Shown here: piece after piece, positions 1 through 7,404 of the stretch
Numbering within the stretch: position 1 is the first letter of the stretch
Layout: each line of letters starts with the position of its first letter
The notes under the pieces: model-generated
Databases searched by the model: none
The model's input: the letters and a program-made list of their open reading frames with translations, nothing else
What the model was told of the DNA's origin: nothing
NCBI GenBank assembly: GCA_031552195.1
Contig: JAVBMT010000035.1
Location: 1-30,159 of the forward strand
Source: JAVBMP01 sp031552195
GTDB taxonomy: Bacteria > Desulfobacterota > Desulfovibrionia > Desulfovibrionales > Desulfovibrionaceae
Reading direction: 5' to 3'
DNA: 30,159 nt
Position numbers and translations under genes: made by a program

Positions 1-173
1 ACGCTCCTTATAAGCGCGAACCCGTCGCCGCGTCAAGAACTTTCTGAAACTTTTTTCCGGCAACCCGTTCAGGGTTTGCCGTCTCCAGCCAGTTCCTCAT
101 CGCGAAGTGGACTTATGCACCCATATACGAAAACTGTCAACTGAAATCGGCTTGAAAATTTTATTTTTTTCCA
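1..173. other. Intergenic left edge, no gene recognised
   Basis: I see no convincing reading frame, tRNA or rRNA here. There is a short inverted repeat (aaccc/gggtt, about 64-77) and an AT-rich stretch just before the repeat element that follows. It is probably the downstream region of a gene lying outside the window. Confidence 0.4.
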
Positions 174-320
174 GGGGCTGTTTCTAAATAAAAGATTTTG
201 CGCCAACGACAAGAAAAACGGCCTTTTTTGCGAAGAGAGTGTACTCTTACGGTACTCGACCGGAAAAAAAAGGACGATTGACGCAGTATCTGGACAAAAG
301 ATTTATTTAGAAACAGTTCC
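174..320. repeat. MITE-like palindromic repeat, copy 1
   Basis: The ends are a perfect 15-bp inverted repeat (178-192 and 302-316), extended imperfectly on both sides. The interior is also partly self-complementary: a T-rich and an A-rich tract flank a gagt/gtac-rich centre, so the whole unit can fold as one long imperfect hairpin. It has no coding capacity. The reverse complement aligns by eye with 4385-4504, sharing runs such as CTAAATAAATC, TTGTCCA, GCGTCAA and CGTCCTTTTT, so it is a dispersed family and not a one-off hairpin. Outer ends of the type GGGGCTGTTT resemble those of some IS5/IS1182-like transposons, which makes a non-autonomous mobile element the simplest reading. No convincing target-site duplication was seen. 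Confidence 0.7.
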
Positions 321-386
321 TAGCGCCCGCATATCCTTTTTTACATGCTTCATGGTTCAATTTTTTTTAATAAAACTTGTCCTTTG

Positions 387-415
387 TTGCAAAAGCGACA
401 GATGGGAAATATAAT
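387..415 (+). promoter_or_regulatory. Sigma70-type promoter of the TRAP operon
   Basis: A -35 box TTGCAA (387-392) and a perfect -10 TATAAT (410-415) are separated by 17 nt. Transcription would start near 422 and leave a leader of about 97 nt before the binding-protein gene. Confidence 0.7.
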
Positions 416-518
416 TTCTGAGACTTGTGAAAATAAGGACATGGGGTGGAAGTCCGAAATTTGCAAATATGCATAGAGAATTTCACGGAAACGTATAACC
501 CGAATAAAGAGGTTACTC

Positions 519-1568
519 ATGAAACGGCACATTCTGGCATTCGCGGCCCTGTTTTGCTTGTTCGCCCTGCCCGGTTCCGCCATGGCGGCCCAGGATAAAT
601 GGGAACTTTCACTCACCACCGGCTATATGGACAGGCACCCGACAATCGTAAACGTCATTCTGCCCTGGATTGAAACCATCAAACAGGCCACCGGCGGCAA
701 GGTCATCATCCAGAACTTCAACCCCGGCACCATATGCCCTGACACCGAAGTCTACAGCGCGGTCGAATCCGGCCTGGTCGCCATAGGCGGCGCGAGCCAG
801 TTCCACTCCCCCGGCCGTTTTCTCAGAAGCGAAGCGCTCGACCTGCCCCTTATAACCTCCAACGCCGAAGCCGGCAGCCTTATGAGCTGGGATGCCTATA
901 ACAACCTGCCCACTTTGGCCGCCGAGGAAAAAGACGTTAAAGTGCTGTGGCACTGGGCTTCCGCGCCCTTCGTCCTGCACACCATCAAAAAACCCGTCAA
1001 CACCCTGGAAGACCTCAAGGGCCTGAAAATCATAGGGTGGTCCGCCGGAGCGCTTGACGTCATTCGCGCCCTTGGCGCTTCCCCGGTACAAGTCGGCCCC
1101 AACGACACCTATCTGTCTTTACAGCGCGGCATGGCCGACGGCGTTCTCTGCCCGCTGGCCCCCGTGCGCTCTCTGAAAATAAACGAAGCCGCCAAATACA
1201 CCACCATGTGCAACCTTATGGTTACCAGCTTCGTCATGGCCATGAACAAAGACGTATGGGATTCTTTCCCCCCGGAAATCAAGAAGGCGTTTGAGGAAAA
1301 CAGCGGCGCCAAGCTGGCCGCCGCCTGCGGAAAATCTCTTGACGACGGCGCATCCAAAGACAAGGAATTGCTCACCGCGCAGGGCCATACCTTCATTCAG
1401 CTCGACCCTGCCGAGCTGGAGCGCTGGCGCACCGCCGTACAGCCCATCCACGAAACGTGGCTGAAGAAAGTTGAAGGCAAGGGCGTCAAGGACGCCAAGC
1501 AGATTCTGGATTACTGCAAGGCCAAGGGCGCTGAATATGCCGCACAGGTGGCCGCGCAGGGCAAATAA
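519..1568 (+). CDS. TRAP transporter solute-binding protein (DctP family)
   Basis: This is the periplasmic binding protein of a tripartite ATP-independent periplasmic transporter; it captures a small, usually acidic, solute and hands it to the membrane subunits encoded just downstream. The 349-residue product is normal for the family. It begins with a signal peptide (positive MKRH, hydrophobic core, cleavage near A-M-A-A, residues 21-24). The start has AAAGAGG upstream. The family stretch LKGLKI (166-171), followed by ALGASPV (184-190) and LQRGMADG (201-208), is clear. In most carboxylate-binding members the residue after LK(I/L) is the arginine that clamps the ligand carboxylate; here I172 occupies that place, so the ligand may be atypical. 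Substrate cannot be assigned. A hairpin after the stop may help keep this product more abundant than the permease. Confidence 0.92.
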   Translation: MKRHILAFAALFCLFALPGSAMAAQDKWELSLTTGYMDRHPTIVNVILPWIETIKQATGGKVIIQNFNPGTICPDTEVYSAVESGLVAIGGASQFHSPGRFLRSEALDLPLITSNAEAGSLMSWDAYNNLPTLAAEEKDVKVLWHWASAPFVLHTIKKPVNTLEDLKGLKIIGWSAGALDVIRALGASPVQVGPNDTYLSLQRGMADGVLCPLAPVRSLKINEAAKYTTMCNLMVTSFVMAMNKDVWDSFPPEIKKAFEENSGAKLAAACGKSLDDGASKDKELLTAQGHTFIQLDPAELERWRTAVQPIHETWLKKVEGKGVKDAKQILDYCKAKGAEYAAQVAAQGK

Positions 1569-1591
1569 ACGGTAAATCCTTCCAGACGGCG

Positions 1592-1612
1592 GCCCCGGGT
1601 TTCGCCCGGGGC
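1592..1612 (+). other. Intercistronic hairpin between TRAP genes
   Basis: An 8-bp GC-only stem (1592-1599 with 1605-1612) closes a 5-nt loop and is not followed by a T run. Such hairpins between binding-protein and permease genes often stabilise the upstream message or attenuate the downstream one; that role is inferred. Confidence 0.5.
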
Positions 1613-1696
1613 TCGCCCCAACCTTCTTAAAATAGACGACGTCCGGATTCTCTCCGGCGCACGAAAAATAAACCACAAGCATCCGAGGAGTTGAAT

Positions 1697-3613
1697 ATGG
1701 CTCGGGTAGTAACTCAACTTGGGAACGCGCTGGAGCACGGCGTGGCCAAGGGATCGAAAATTCTATTCGCAATTGCGGTAACAGCCACGGGCATAATGGC
1801 TGTGCCGACCTTTCTGGACGTTGTCTGCCGTTATTTTTTCTCTTTCTCCATTGAGGGCGTCATTGAAATAGAAGAAATACTGCTCGCCTTTTTGACCTTC
1901 GGCGCGCTCGCATACATACACGACCACCGCAACCACATCATGGTTGACATGTTCGTGAGCAAATGCTCCAGCAGCAACCAGCGTCTGCTCAACCTTTTCA
2001 ACGCCACCATCGGCGTGGTCGTCTTCGGAATCATGAGCTATTGCCTTCTGCTGAACGCAATGGGCAAGTACGATAAATCAGAAGTGACGATGGCTTTGGG
2101 CATTCCGGTAACGCCGTTCGTAATCTTCGCGGCCATAGGCTGTTTCTGGTTCGCCCTCTCCTACTTCGCGGACTGGCTCAGCACACTGGGAAGCAATATT
2201 GACAACAAAAGATATATCGCCATCGTCGTCGTCCTGACCCTGGCCGCCCTCCTGTGCTATTCTCCGTGGCTCATAAAGGGCAGCGCGCTCGGGCAGGAGC
2301 TGATCGCCAACAAACTGCTTCTGGGCGGCCTTGCCATGCTGCTCATGCTTACCCTGCTCGTGCTGGGCATGCCGATAGGCGTGGGCATGTCCGTCATAGG
2401 CACGTTGGGCATGATTATCCTTTTCCCCAACATCAAGCCGATTATCGCCATGCTGGGCATCGGGCCCTATAAGACCGCCTCCACCTACCTGTTCACCGTC
2501 GCGCCCATGTTCATACTTATGGGTGAGCTGGCGCTTTACGCCGGCATCAGCAGCGACCTGTTCAAAGCGGCCAACACCTGGCTGGGCCGCCTTCCGGGCG
2601 GACTCGCCGTTGCGACCATCAGCGGCTGCGCCGGTTTTTCCGCCGTTTGCGGCGACTCGATGGCGACGGCGGTAACCATGTCTTCCGTGGCCCTGCCGGA
2701 ACTGCGCAAAAAGAACTACGACCCCGGGCTGGCCTGTGCTACCCTGGCCGCCGGCGGCACGCTGGGCATTCTCATTCCCCCTTCAACCGGCTTCATTTTC
2801 TACTCGCTGGTGACTGAAGTCAGCATAGGCAAGCTCTTTATCGCCGGCGTGCTGCCCGGCCTTTTACTCACCGCAATATTCATAGGCTGCGTGCTTTACA
2901 CGGCCAAGCGCCACCCGGACTGGGCCCCGGCCGGAGACGCCACCACCTTTAAGGAAAAGCTGGTTTCCACCAAGGGCATCATCGCCATGCTGCTGCTCAT
3001 CATTCTGATCATGGGCGGCATCTTGAGCGGCATTTTCACCCCGAATGAAGGCGGGGCGATCGGCGCCGTCGGCACGTTCATTTATGCGATTTGCCGCCGC
3101 CGCCTGCCCTGGAAGAACTTCCTGGCCGCCCTGCGCTCCGCCACGGAAGTTACCGCCAAGCTTATCCTCATTCTTATCGGGGTCGGCATTCTGGGTTATT
3201 TCTTCGCCGGAACCAAACTTCCCATCCGGCTGGCGGAAATGATTTCCGGCTTCGCGGTGAACCGCTACATCATTTTCGGCTTCATCGTCATATTCTATAT
3301 TGTCATGGGCTGCATCATGAACGTCATACCCATGATACTGCTTACCCTTCCCGCGCTCTTCCCCACCATCGAAGCCCTGCAGTTCGACCCGGTGTGGTTT
3401 GGCGTGGTAACGGTAATTCTTATGGAAATGGGGCAGATCACCCCGCCTGTTGGCATTAACGTCTTCGCCATAAGCTCGGCGGCCTCCGACGTGCCGATGG
3501 GGGCGATATTCAAGCGGATTGTGCCCTTCTTCCTGTCCATGCTCGCGGCCATAATCATTCTTGTGATTTTCCCCGAGCTGGCCACCTGGCTGCCTTCCGT
3601 GCTGATCGGATAA
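1697..3613 (+). CDS. TRAP transporter fused permease, DctQ-DctM type
   Basis: This is the integral membrane part of the TRAP transporter, importing the ligand delivered by the upstream binding protein, normally driven by a sodium gradient. I chose ATG 1697 because GAGGAG lies 6 nt upstream; a TTG two codons earlier is too close to it. The 638-residue product is a natural fusion. Residues 1 to about 175 form a four-helix DctQ-like domain (VCRYFF and IEIEEILLAFLTFGALAYIH are typical). After a connecting helix, residues from about 205 to the end form the large DctM domain, with the conserved GCAGFSAVCGDSMATA and LGILIPPS stretches and many further membrane helices. Fused QM permeases are well known. 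It is in an operon with the binding protein and ends at a strong terminator. Confidence 0.92.
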   Translation: MARVVTQLGNALEHGVAKGSKILFAIAVTATGIMAVPTFLDVVCRYFFSFSIEGVIEIEEILLAFLTFGALAYIHDHRNHIMVDMFVSKCSSSNQRLLNLFNATIGVVVFGIMSYCLLLNAMGKYDKSEVTMALGIPVTPFVIFAAIGCFWFALSYFADWLSTLGSNIDNKRYIAIVVVLTLAALLCYSPWLIKGSALGQELIANKLLLGGLAMLLMLTLLVLGMPIGVGMSVIGTLGMIILFPNIKPIIAMLGIGPYKTASTYLFTVAPMFILMGELALYAGISSDLFKAANTWLGRLPGGLAVATISGCAGFSAVCGDSMATAVTMSSVALPELRKKNYDPGLACATLAAGGTLGILIPPSTGFIFYSLVTEVSIGKLFIAGVLPGLLLTAIFIGCVLYTAKRHPDWAPAGDATTFKEKLVSTKGIIAMLLLIILIMGGILSGIFTPNEGGAIGAVGTFIYAICRRRLPWKNFLAALRSATEVTAKLILILIGVGILGYFFAGTKLPIRLAEMISGFAVNRYIIFGFIVIFYIVMGCIMNVIPMILLTLPALFPTIEALQFDPVWFGVVTVILMEMGQITPPVGINVFAISSAASDVPMGAIFKRIVPFFLSMLAAIIILVIFPELATWLPSVLIG

Positions 3614-3635
3614 CGTCAGCCCCATTCACAAGCTG

Positions 3636-3682
3636 AGCCCCGGGCGCTTTCAGGCCTTTCCTGAAGCGCCGGGGCTTTTTTT
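3636..3682 (+). terminator. Rho-independent terminator of the TRAP operon
   Basis: A long stem (3636-3654 pairing with 3660-3676, with one mismatched position) is followed by seven T. It lies 22 nt after the permease stop codon. Confidence 0.9.
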
Positions 3683-3779
3683 ATTCTGAACGACCTGCGA
3701 AAAATATTGTCCGGGCGCGGCCATTGCGTTATGCTTGCCAACAACCGGCCAAAACTCAAATTAGATTCACGGGAAAACA

Positions 3780-4388
3780 ATGTTTAAAAACCGGCGCAGC
3801 TACTTTTTTATGGCAAGCGTACTGCTCTGCGCGGCCATGGCCGCCTTGCCGGAACCTGCCGCGCGGGCGGAAGATTCCAGAAACGCGGGCCCGGCGGTTT
3901 CCGCTTCCACTCCTATTGAAGGGGCTCCGGTATTTGATTTTTCCGGCAACGCCATTATCCGTAAGAATGGCAAGCTGTCAGGCAGCCGGGCCGGAGGAAA
4001 AAACCGGCCGGCGGAGTTGGAAAGCGAAAAAAAGGTTGAAGAAAAAGAGGAAAAAAGCCTGCTCGGCGGAGAGCGGGTTTTGCCGCCCGGCCGGCAGCGG
4101 CGCGACGCCAGGCAGACCTTTCCGGAAAAAACCGCCCGCCCGTTCGATCTGCCCGAACCGGAAACCTGGATAAAAACCCACCAGAAGAACGACAGGGGCG
4201 CGCCCCAGACGCCGCGCGTAAACCCTGAGGGAGAAGACATCGATTACGAAGGGCATATCCGCAGCGACCATTTTGAGCAGGAACGCCGCCGCGACCAGTT
4301 GGAACGCGGCGGCCTGATTCCGGACCGGGACGGACGGCGCAGCGGGACATACTTGCCGCACGGCGCGCCTGGCGTGCCTATGCGCTAA
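3780..4388 (+). CDS. Hypothetical exported charged protein
   Basis: I do not recognise this 202-residue protein. It starts with a signal-peptide-like segment (FKNRRSYF, then a hydrophobic core to about residue 25, A-R-A-E near 28-31), so it is probably exported. The mature part is strongly hydrophilic, with a lysine/glutamate-rich tract (about 80-93) and many Arg, Gly, Pro and Asp residues, suggesting an unstructured protein. A second ATG at 3810 inside the hydrophobic segment is a less likely start; the Shine-Dalgarno of either is weak. It stands alone between the TRAP terminator and a repeat copy. Its stop codon (TAA 4386-4388) lies in the first bases of that repeat, so the original C-terminus may have been altered by the insertion. 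Confidence 0.65.
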   Translation: MFKNRRSYFFMASVLLCAAMAALPEPAARAEDSRNAGPAVSASTPIEGAPVFDFSGNAIIRKNGKLSGSRAGGKNRPAELESEKKVEEKEEKSLLGGERVLPPGRQRRDARQTFPEKTARPFDLPEPETWIKTHQKNDRGAPQTPRVNPEGEDIDYEGHIRSDHFEQERRRDQLERGGLIPDRDGRRSGTYLPHGAPGVPMR

Positions 4389-4504
4389 ATAAATCCCTTG
4401 TCCAAATACCGCGTCAAACGTCCTTTTTCTCCGGCCGAATACCGCAAGAGTGCATTTTATTTGTAAAACGGTCCGTCAAAGGCCGCCTCGGGCGAAATTT
4501 TTAC
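4385..4504. repeat. MITE-like palindromic repeat, copy 2 (diverged)
   Basis: This segment aligns with the reverse complement of copy 1 (174-320). CTAAATAAATC at 4385-4395 is identical, followed by ttgtcca.ata.cgcgtcaa.cgtccttttt, then ccgg.cga.taccg.aagagt, with mostly transitions between the copies. Similarity weakens after about 4460 but the run around ggcg.aaat near 4491-4500 suggests nearly the full length is present. The outer terminal bases seen in copy 1 (aggaactgttt) are not recognisable on the left, where the exported-protein gene ends instead. It is probably an old, decaying copy. Confidence 0.65.
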
Positions 4505-4630
4505 TGCGCTCACACGCCGTAAACACGCATCCGTTCATAAAAAGACCAGCCTGCCACGGCTTCTTCAGGCAATCTTCCATTGCAACTGCTTAGCTTTCCA
4601 GAATTTTTAGCGCCCTTCAGAAATAAAAAA
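4505..4630. other. Short intergenic stretch
   Basis: No reading frame or structured RNA is evident between the repeat and the small minus-strand gene. Confidence 0.4.
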
Positions 4631-4867
4631 TCATTCAATATCCAGCAATTGTCGTTCGGTAAATTTTTCCGGTTCCCTTTTTTTCAGAACGGCCAGCGCC
4701 GCGATGCCAAGCGGGTTCATCGTTCCCCAGGCGGTATGCAGTTCCCATAGTTCTTCGCTGGAGGTCAGGGCCAGCTCCGCCTCAAGCGCGGCAGCGCCTT
4801 TATGCGGATTCATTTCATCCATGTTGCCAAGATTGCCGGTGTCGCGCAAAACGTCTCGGTAGCTCAT
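4631..4867 (-). CDS. Small hypothetical protein, 78 residues
   Basis: I do not recognise this protein. It is acidic and probably helical, with no signal peptide, membrane segment or cysteine pairs; a segment around residues 27-60 (AALEAELALTSSEELWELHT and what follows) looks like a compact helical domain. The start has AAGGGGG about 8 nt upstream on the minus strand, a good Shine-Dalgarno, and a possible promoter lies at 4904-4932. Codon use looks like that of the neighbours. It is an isolated single gene, separated by over 300 bp from the tRNA-Arg operon terminator. Confidence 0.6.
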   Translation of the reverse strand: MSYRDVLRDTGNLGNMDEMNPHKGAAALEAELALTSSEELWELHTAWGTMNPLGIAALAVLKKREPEKFTERQLLDIE

Positions 4868-5170
4868 GCCGCCATCCCCCTTGTGAATTAAGAGCTTTTT
4901 TAATTAATATCAACTAGCCTCGCCTCCGTCCATAAAAAGTAACGAACTGCCGGACTGCGTTACGCCAGCGTCACAAACGCCGCGCCACGCCGGAGCGGTT
5001 TACCGGGAGCAATGCGGCGGCGGACGTAAAAACCGTAAGGCGAATTCAATTGACACTCCGTCGTAAACGCCCACAGCGCGCGCAGATAGGCGCAATATCC
5101 CTACGCGTGCAAAACCGGACAAAGGAGCATAACACAGCGTAATATTTTGTTTTTATTTTAAATATAGCAA
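4868..5170. other. Intergenic region with no gene seen
   Basis: About 300 nt without a supported gene. It holds a candidate promoter for the small minus-strand gene (4904-4932) and an AT-rich stretch near 5140-5170. No tRNA or repeat was recognised. Confidence 0.5.
4904..4932 (-). promoter_or_regulatory. Candidate promoter of the 78-residue gene
   Basis: Read on the minus strand, TGGACG (4927-4932) and TATTAA (4904-4909) are 17 nt apart, each matching four of six consensus bases. It is only a moderate match in AT-rich DNA. Confidence 0.3.
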
Positions 5171-5197
5171 GTTAGAGCATACAATGTATGCCCTAAC
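5171..5197. other. Hairpin next to the tRNA-Arg terminator
   Basis: A 12-bp inverted repeat with one mismatch (5171-5182 with 5186-5197) and a 3-nt loop. It lies just beyond the T-run terminator on the minus strand and could be a back-up terminator or 3' structure. No T run follows directly. Confidence 0.5.
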
Positions 5198-5200
5198 GAG

Positions 5201-5233
5201 AAAAAAAAGGGGTTACGAATTTATCGTAACCCC
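5201..5233 (-). terminator. Terminator of the DUF177-rpmF-plsX-tRNA-Arg transcript
   Basis: Read on the minus strand, a perfect 10-bp stem (5224-5233 with 5209-5218) is followed by eight T (5201-5208). It starts 9 nt after the tRNA 3' end, so it terminates the tRNA and anything transcribed through it. Confidence 0.88.
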
Positions 5234-5242
5234 TTGATTTTA

Positions 5243-5319
5243 TGGTGTCCCCGGCGCGAATCGAACGCACGGCCTACAGCTTAGGAGGCTGTCGCTCTAT
5301 CCAACTGAGCTACGAGGAC
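5243..5319 (-). tRNA. tRNA-Arg (anticodon CCU)
   Basis: A full 77-nt cloverleaf on the minus strand, with CCA encoded. The acceptor GTCCTCG pairs with CGGGGAC with one G-U pair; the D-loop contains AGCTCAGTTGGATAGAGC; the anticodon stem ACAGC/GCTGT holds the loop CTCCTAA; and the T-loop is TTCGATT. Anticodon CCU reads AGG. It begins 24 nt after the plsX stop with no promoter obvious in between, so it is probably cut from the plsX transcript. Confidence 0.95.
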
Positions 5320-5343
5320 ATGTTCTGTGTTTGGCCGGCGGCG

Positions 5344-6411
5344 TCAATCATGCGTTGTGCTGCGGTCAAACGAAGCTTTGCTGTACATGGTCAGCTCCTC
5401 ATTCGCGCTGATGCTCCGGATCAACAGGTCGTTGGTTCCTTTGCGCACGAAATCGGCGGCCATTCTGGTGGCGTTGGTCACGGCCTTCACGTTCGATTTG
5501 CCGTGGCAGACGATCGCCACGCCCTGCACTCCCAGCAGAGGGGCGCCGCCGTATTCGGCGTAGTCCACAAAACGGCTGAAGCGCGAAAGGGCCCCTTTGG
5601 CCAGAAGCGTTCCAACCTTGGCGATGGAGCTTGAAAAAAGCGCGCGCTTCAGCAGGCGGGAAAGGCTGCTGGCCAAGCCTTCGGAAAGTTTCAGGGCTAC
5701 GTTTCCGACAAAACCGTCGCAAACGATGACGTCCACGTCTCCGGTAAAAATATCGCGCCCTTCCACGTTTCCGACAAAATTCAGGTTGCTGGCCATTTTG
5801 AGCAGATCATAGGCGTTTTTAACCTGCGAATTGCCCTTGCCTTCTTCCTCGCCAATAGACAAAAGCCCTATTTTGGGATTTACGCGGTTCATCACCGTTT
5901 TCGCCAAGGCGTCGCCCATAAGGCCGAACTGGAAAAGGTGGTGCGGCTTGCAGTCAACGTTCGCGCCGACGTCAAGCAGCAGGGTGGGGTTAGTTTCCGA
6001 CGGCAGGATGCTGGCCAGGGCCAGCCTGTCAACCCCTTGAATGCGGCCCATGATGAACATGGCGCAAGCGACCGTTGCCCCGGAATGGCCTGGGCTGACC
6101 AGCCCGTCCGCCCGTTTGTCTTTGACCAGCCGGCAGGCCACCTGGATAGACGCGCCCTTTTTGCGGCGCAGAATATCCGAAGGTTTGTCTTCCATATTAA
6201 CAACATCGTCGGCATGAACGATTTCCAGTTCTATTCCGGAAGTTTTTTCTTTGCCGAGCTGTTGCTCTATTTCCGCCTGTTTTCCTACCAGTATCAGCTT
6301 GAAGTTGTCCTGGCGGGCGGCCTCAAGGGCTCCGGGAATGGTAACGGACGGGCCTATGTCTCCGCCCATCACGTCAACGGCGATAACCGGCGTTTTTTGG
6401 GTTTCGGACAT
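5344..6411 (-). CDS. plsX: Phosphate acyltransferase PlsX
   Basis: PlsX converts acyl-ACP and phosphate to acyl-phosphate plus ACP, the first step of the PlsX/PlsY route to lysophosphatidic acid for phospholipids; it acts at the inner face of the membrane. The 355-residue length is typical. The N-terminus carries the signature VDVMGGDIGP (12-21), and family stretches such as GHSGATVACAMF, LLDVGANVDCKP and VCDGFVGNVALK are present. It starts 3 nt after the rpmF stop without a strong Shine-Dalgarno, suggesting translational coupling. In many bacteria, including Desulfovibrio as I recall, fabH follows plsX; here a tRNA-Arg and a terminator follow instead, so the fatty-acid genes must be elsewhere. 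Confidence 0.95.
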   Translation of the reverse strand: MSETQKTPVIAVDVMGGDIGPSVTIPGALEAARQDNFKLILVGKQAEIEQQLGKEKTSGIELEIVHADDVVNMEDKPSDILRRKKGASIQVACRLVKDKRADGLVSPGHSGATVACAMFIMGRIQGVDRLALASILPSETNPTLLLDVGANVDCKPHHLFQFGLMGDALAKTVMNRVNPKIGLLSIGEEEGKGNSQVKNAYDLLKMASNLNFVGNVEGRDIFTGDVDVIVCDGFVGNVALKLSEGLASSLSRLLKRALFSSSIAKVGTLLAKGALSRFSRFVDYAEYGGAPLLGVQGVAIVCHGKSNVKAVTNATRMAADFVRKGTNDLLIRSISANEELTMYSKASFDRSTTHD

Positions 6412-6414
6412 ATG

Positions 6415-6591
6415 TTATTTTGAAACTTCAACGTACTGGCGGTCACGATAGCTGCCGCAGGAAGGGCAGATAGCATGGGGAACGGTGTGTTCGCCGCATT
6501 TGCACAGAACGATGGTTGGCAGGTCCACCTTGTGATGGGAGCGGCGCATGCCTTTTCTGGATTTGGATTTTTTCGTCTGTTGAACAGCCAT
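6415..6591 (-). CDS. rpmF: Large ribosomal subunit protein bL32
   Basis: The 58-residue product (MAVQQTKKSKSRKGMRRSHH at the N-terminus) is ribosomal protein bL32, a small basic component of the 50S subunit near the peptide exit region. It is the zinc-ribbon form, with ligands C30, C32, C42 and C45. AAGGAG lies 7 nt before the ATG. It is in the usual order between the DUF177 gene (31 nt upstream) and plsX (3 nt downstream). DUF177-rpmF-plsX is one of the most conserved small operons in bacteria, so identification is secure even though the gene is very short. Confidence 0.95.
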   Translation of the reverse strand: MAVQQTKKSKSRKGMRRSHHKVDLPTIVLCKCGEHTVPHAICPSCGSYRDRQYVEVSK

Positions 6592-6622
6592 GGTGTTACT
6601 CCTTAATATTAAGCGAATCCGC

Positions 6623-7228
6623 TTATTGCTTTCTCGTTATGGTCAGGCCGCGCAAAACCGCCAGCCTCGGGTCGCCTTCATTTTTTTCACAGGCGCACCC
6701 CCCGGCTTCGCTTCCGCAAACCGGGCAAAGCCCGGCGCAGCCTTCGGCGCACAGGGGTTTTACCGGTAAAGCCAGAGAAAATTCTTCCCAGGCCAGGGCC
6801 GCCAGGTTAACTTCAATTTCTTTCGCATGCCGCGGCCCGTTCGGTGAAAAACGCATTACGTTATTATCCACCTCATTGTCCAGCAAAGATTTCGGGCCGC
6901 TTTCATCTTTGAATTTCGCGCCCTTTGCCGGTTCCAGGGGAATTTCTTCCGCAGGGTACGGTTCGAACTCTTCAAAAGAACTGTTTATGTCAATCGCCGC
7001 TTCTTCAGCGCAACGGTCGCAGGGCATGACAACGCGCCCGGAAATCCTGCCGCGCAGCAAAAGTCCGTCTTCCTGCGGAAGCACGTGAATTCTGGCTTCA
7101 AGCGGTTTTTCAATAGAGCAGGGAAGCCCGAACTCCTTGATAGGGCCAAGCCAGATTTCCTGATCGGAAAGAGTGAATTCCGCCCCTTCCGCGGGTATGC
7201 CGCTAACCGGCATCCAGAACGATTCCAT
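6623..7228 (-). CDS. DUF177 (YceD-like) 23S rRNA accumulation protein
   Basis: YceD/DUF177 proteins are found next to rpmF and in E. coli and plants are tied to 23S rRNA accumulation and large-subunit assembly. Translation can extend upstream to 7342, but I chose ATG 7228 (201 residues) because AGAGG precedes it and the typical family N-terminus (MESFWMPVSGIP) begins there. The protein holds the central CxxC (MPCDRC) and, near the C-terminus, a second cysteine cluster, CAEGCAGLCPVCG, followed by CAC; both are common in the family and may bind metal. It is the first gene of the transcript that runs through rpmF, plsX and probably tRNA-Arg, driven from the promoter at 7366-7396. Confidence 0.85.
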   Translation of the reverse strand: MESFWMPVSGIPAEGAEFTLSDQEIWLGPIKEFGLPCSIEKPLEARIHVLPQEDGLLLRGRISGRVVMPCDRCAEEAAIDINSSFEEFEPYPAEEIPLEPAKGAKFKDESGPKSLLDNEVDNNVMRFSPNGPRHAKEIEVNLAALAWEEFSLALPVKPLCAEGCAGLCPVCGSEAGGCACEKNEGDPRLAVLRGLTITRKQ

Positions 7229-7365
7229 AAAATTCAGCCTCTGAGTCGCAGCGAAAATATGTTCCTTTTCCACGGTTTGCCCTGTGTGGGGAAAGCCGTG
7301 AGGCGGCGCGCCGGTTTTGCCTGCGAAGGGCGCAAGACGCAATCCCGCATTATTTGGTGAAGGAG

Positions 7366-7396
7366 ATTAGTACATGCGAACTTGGGGTGTTGTCAA
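7366..7396 (-). promoter_or_regulatory. Promoter of the DUF177-rpmF-plsX operon
   Basis: On the minus strand a perfect TTGACA (7391-7396) is followed by TACTAA (18-nt spacing, 7367-7372) or ACTAAT (19-nt spacing). Its -35 box lies only 8 nt from the -35 box of the divergent rpmB promoter. Confidence 0.55.
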
Positions 7397-7404
7397 GAAA
7401 AGGC

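Noticed and set aside
350..619. Minus-strand 89-codon frame across the TRAP promoter
   Set aside because: It overlaps the start of the binding-protein gene and the promoter region and has no ribosome-binding site or family match.
3724..4173. Plus-strand 149-codon frame overlapping the exported-protein gene
   Set aside because: The overlapping frame 3780-4388 has a signal peptide and is longer; this one has arginine/proline-rich shadow composition.
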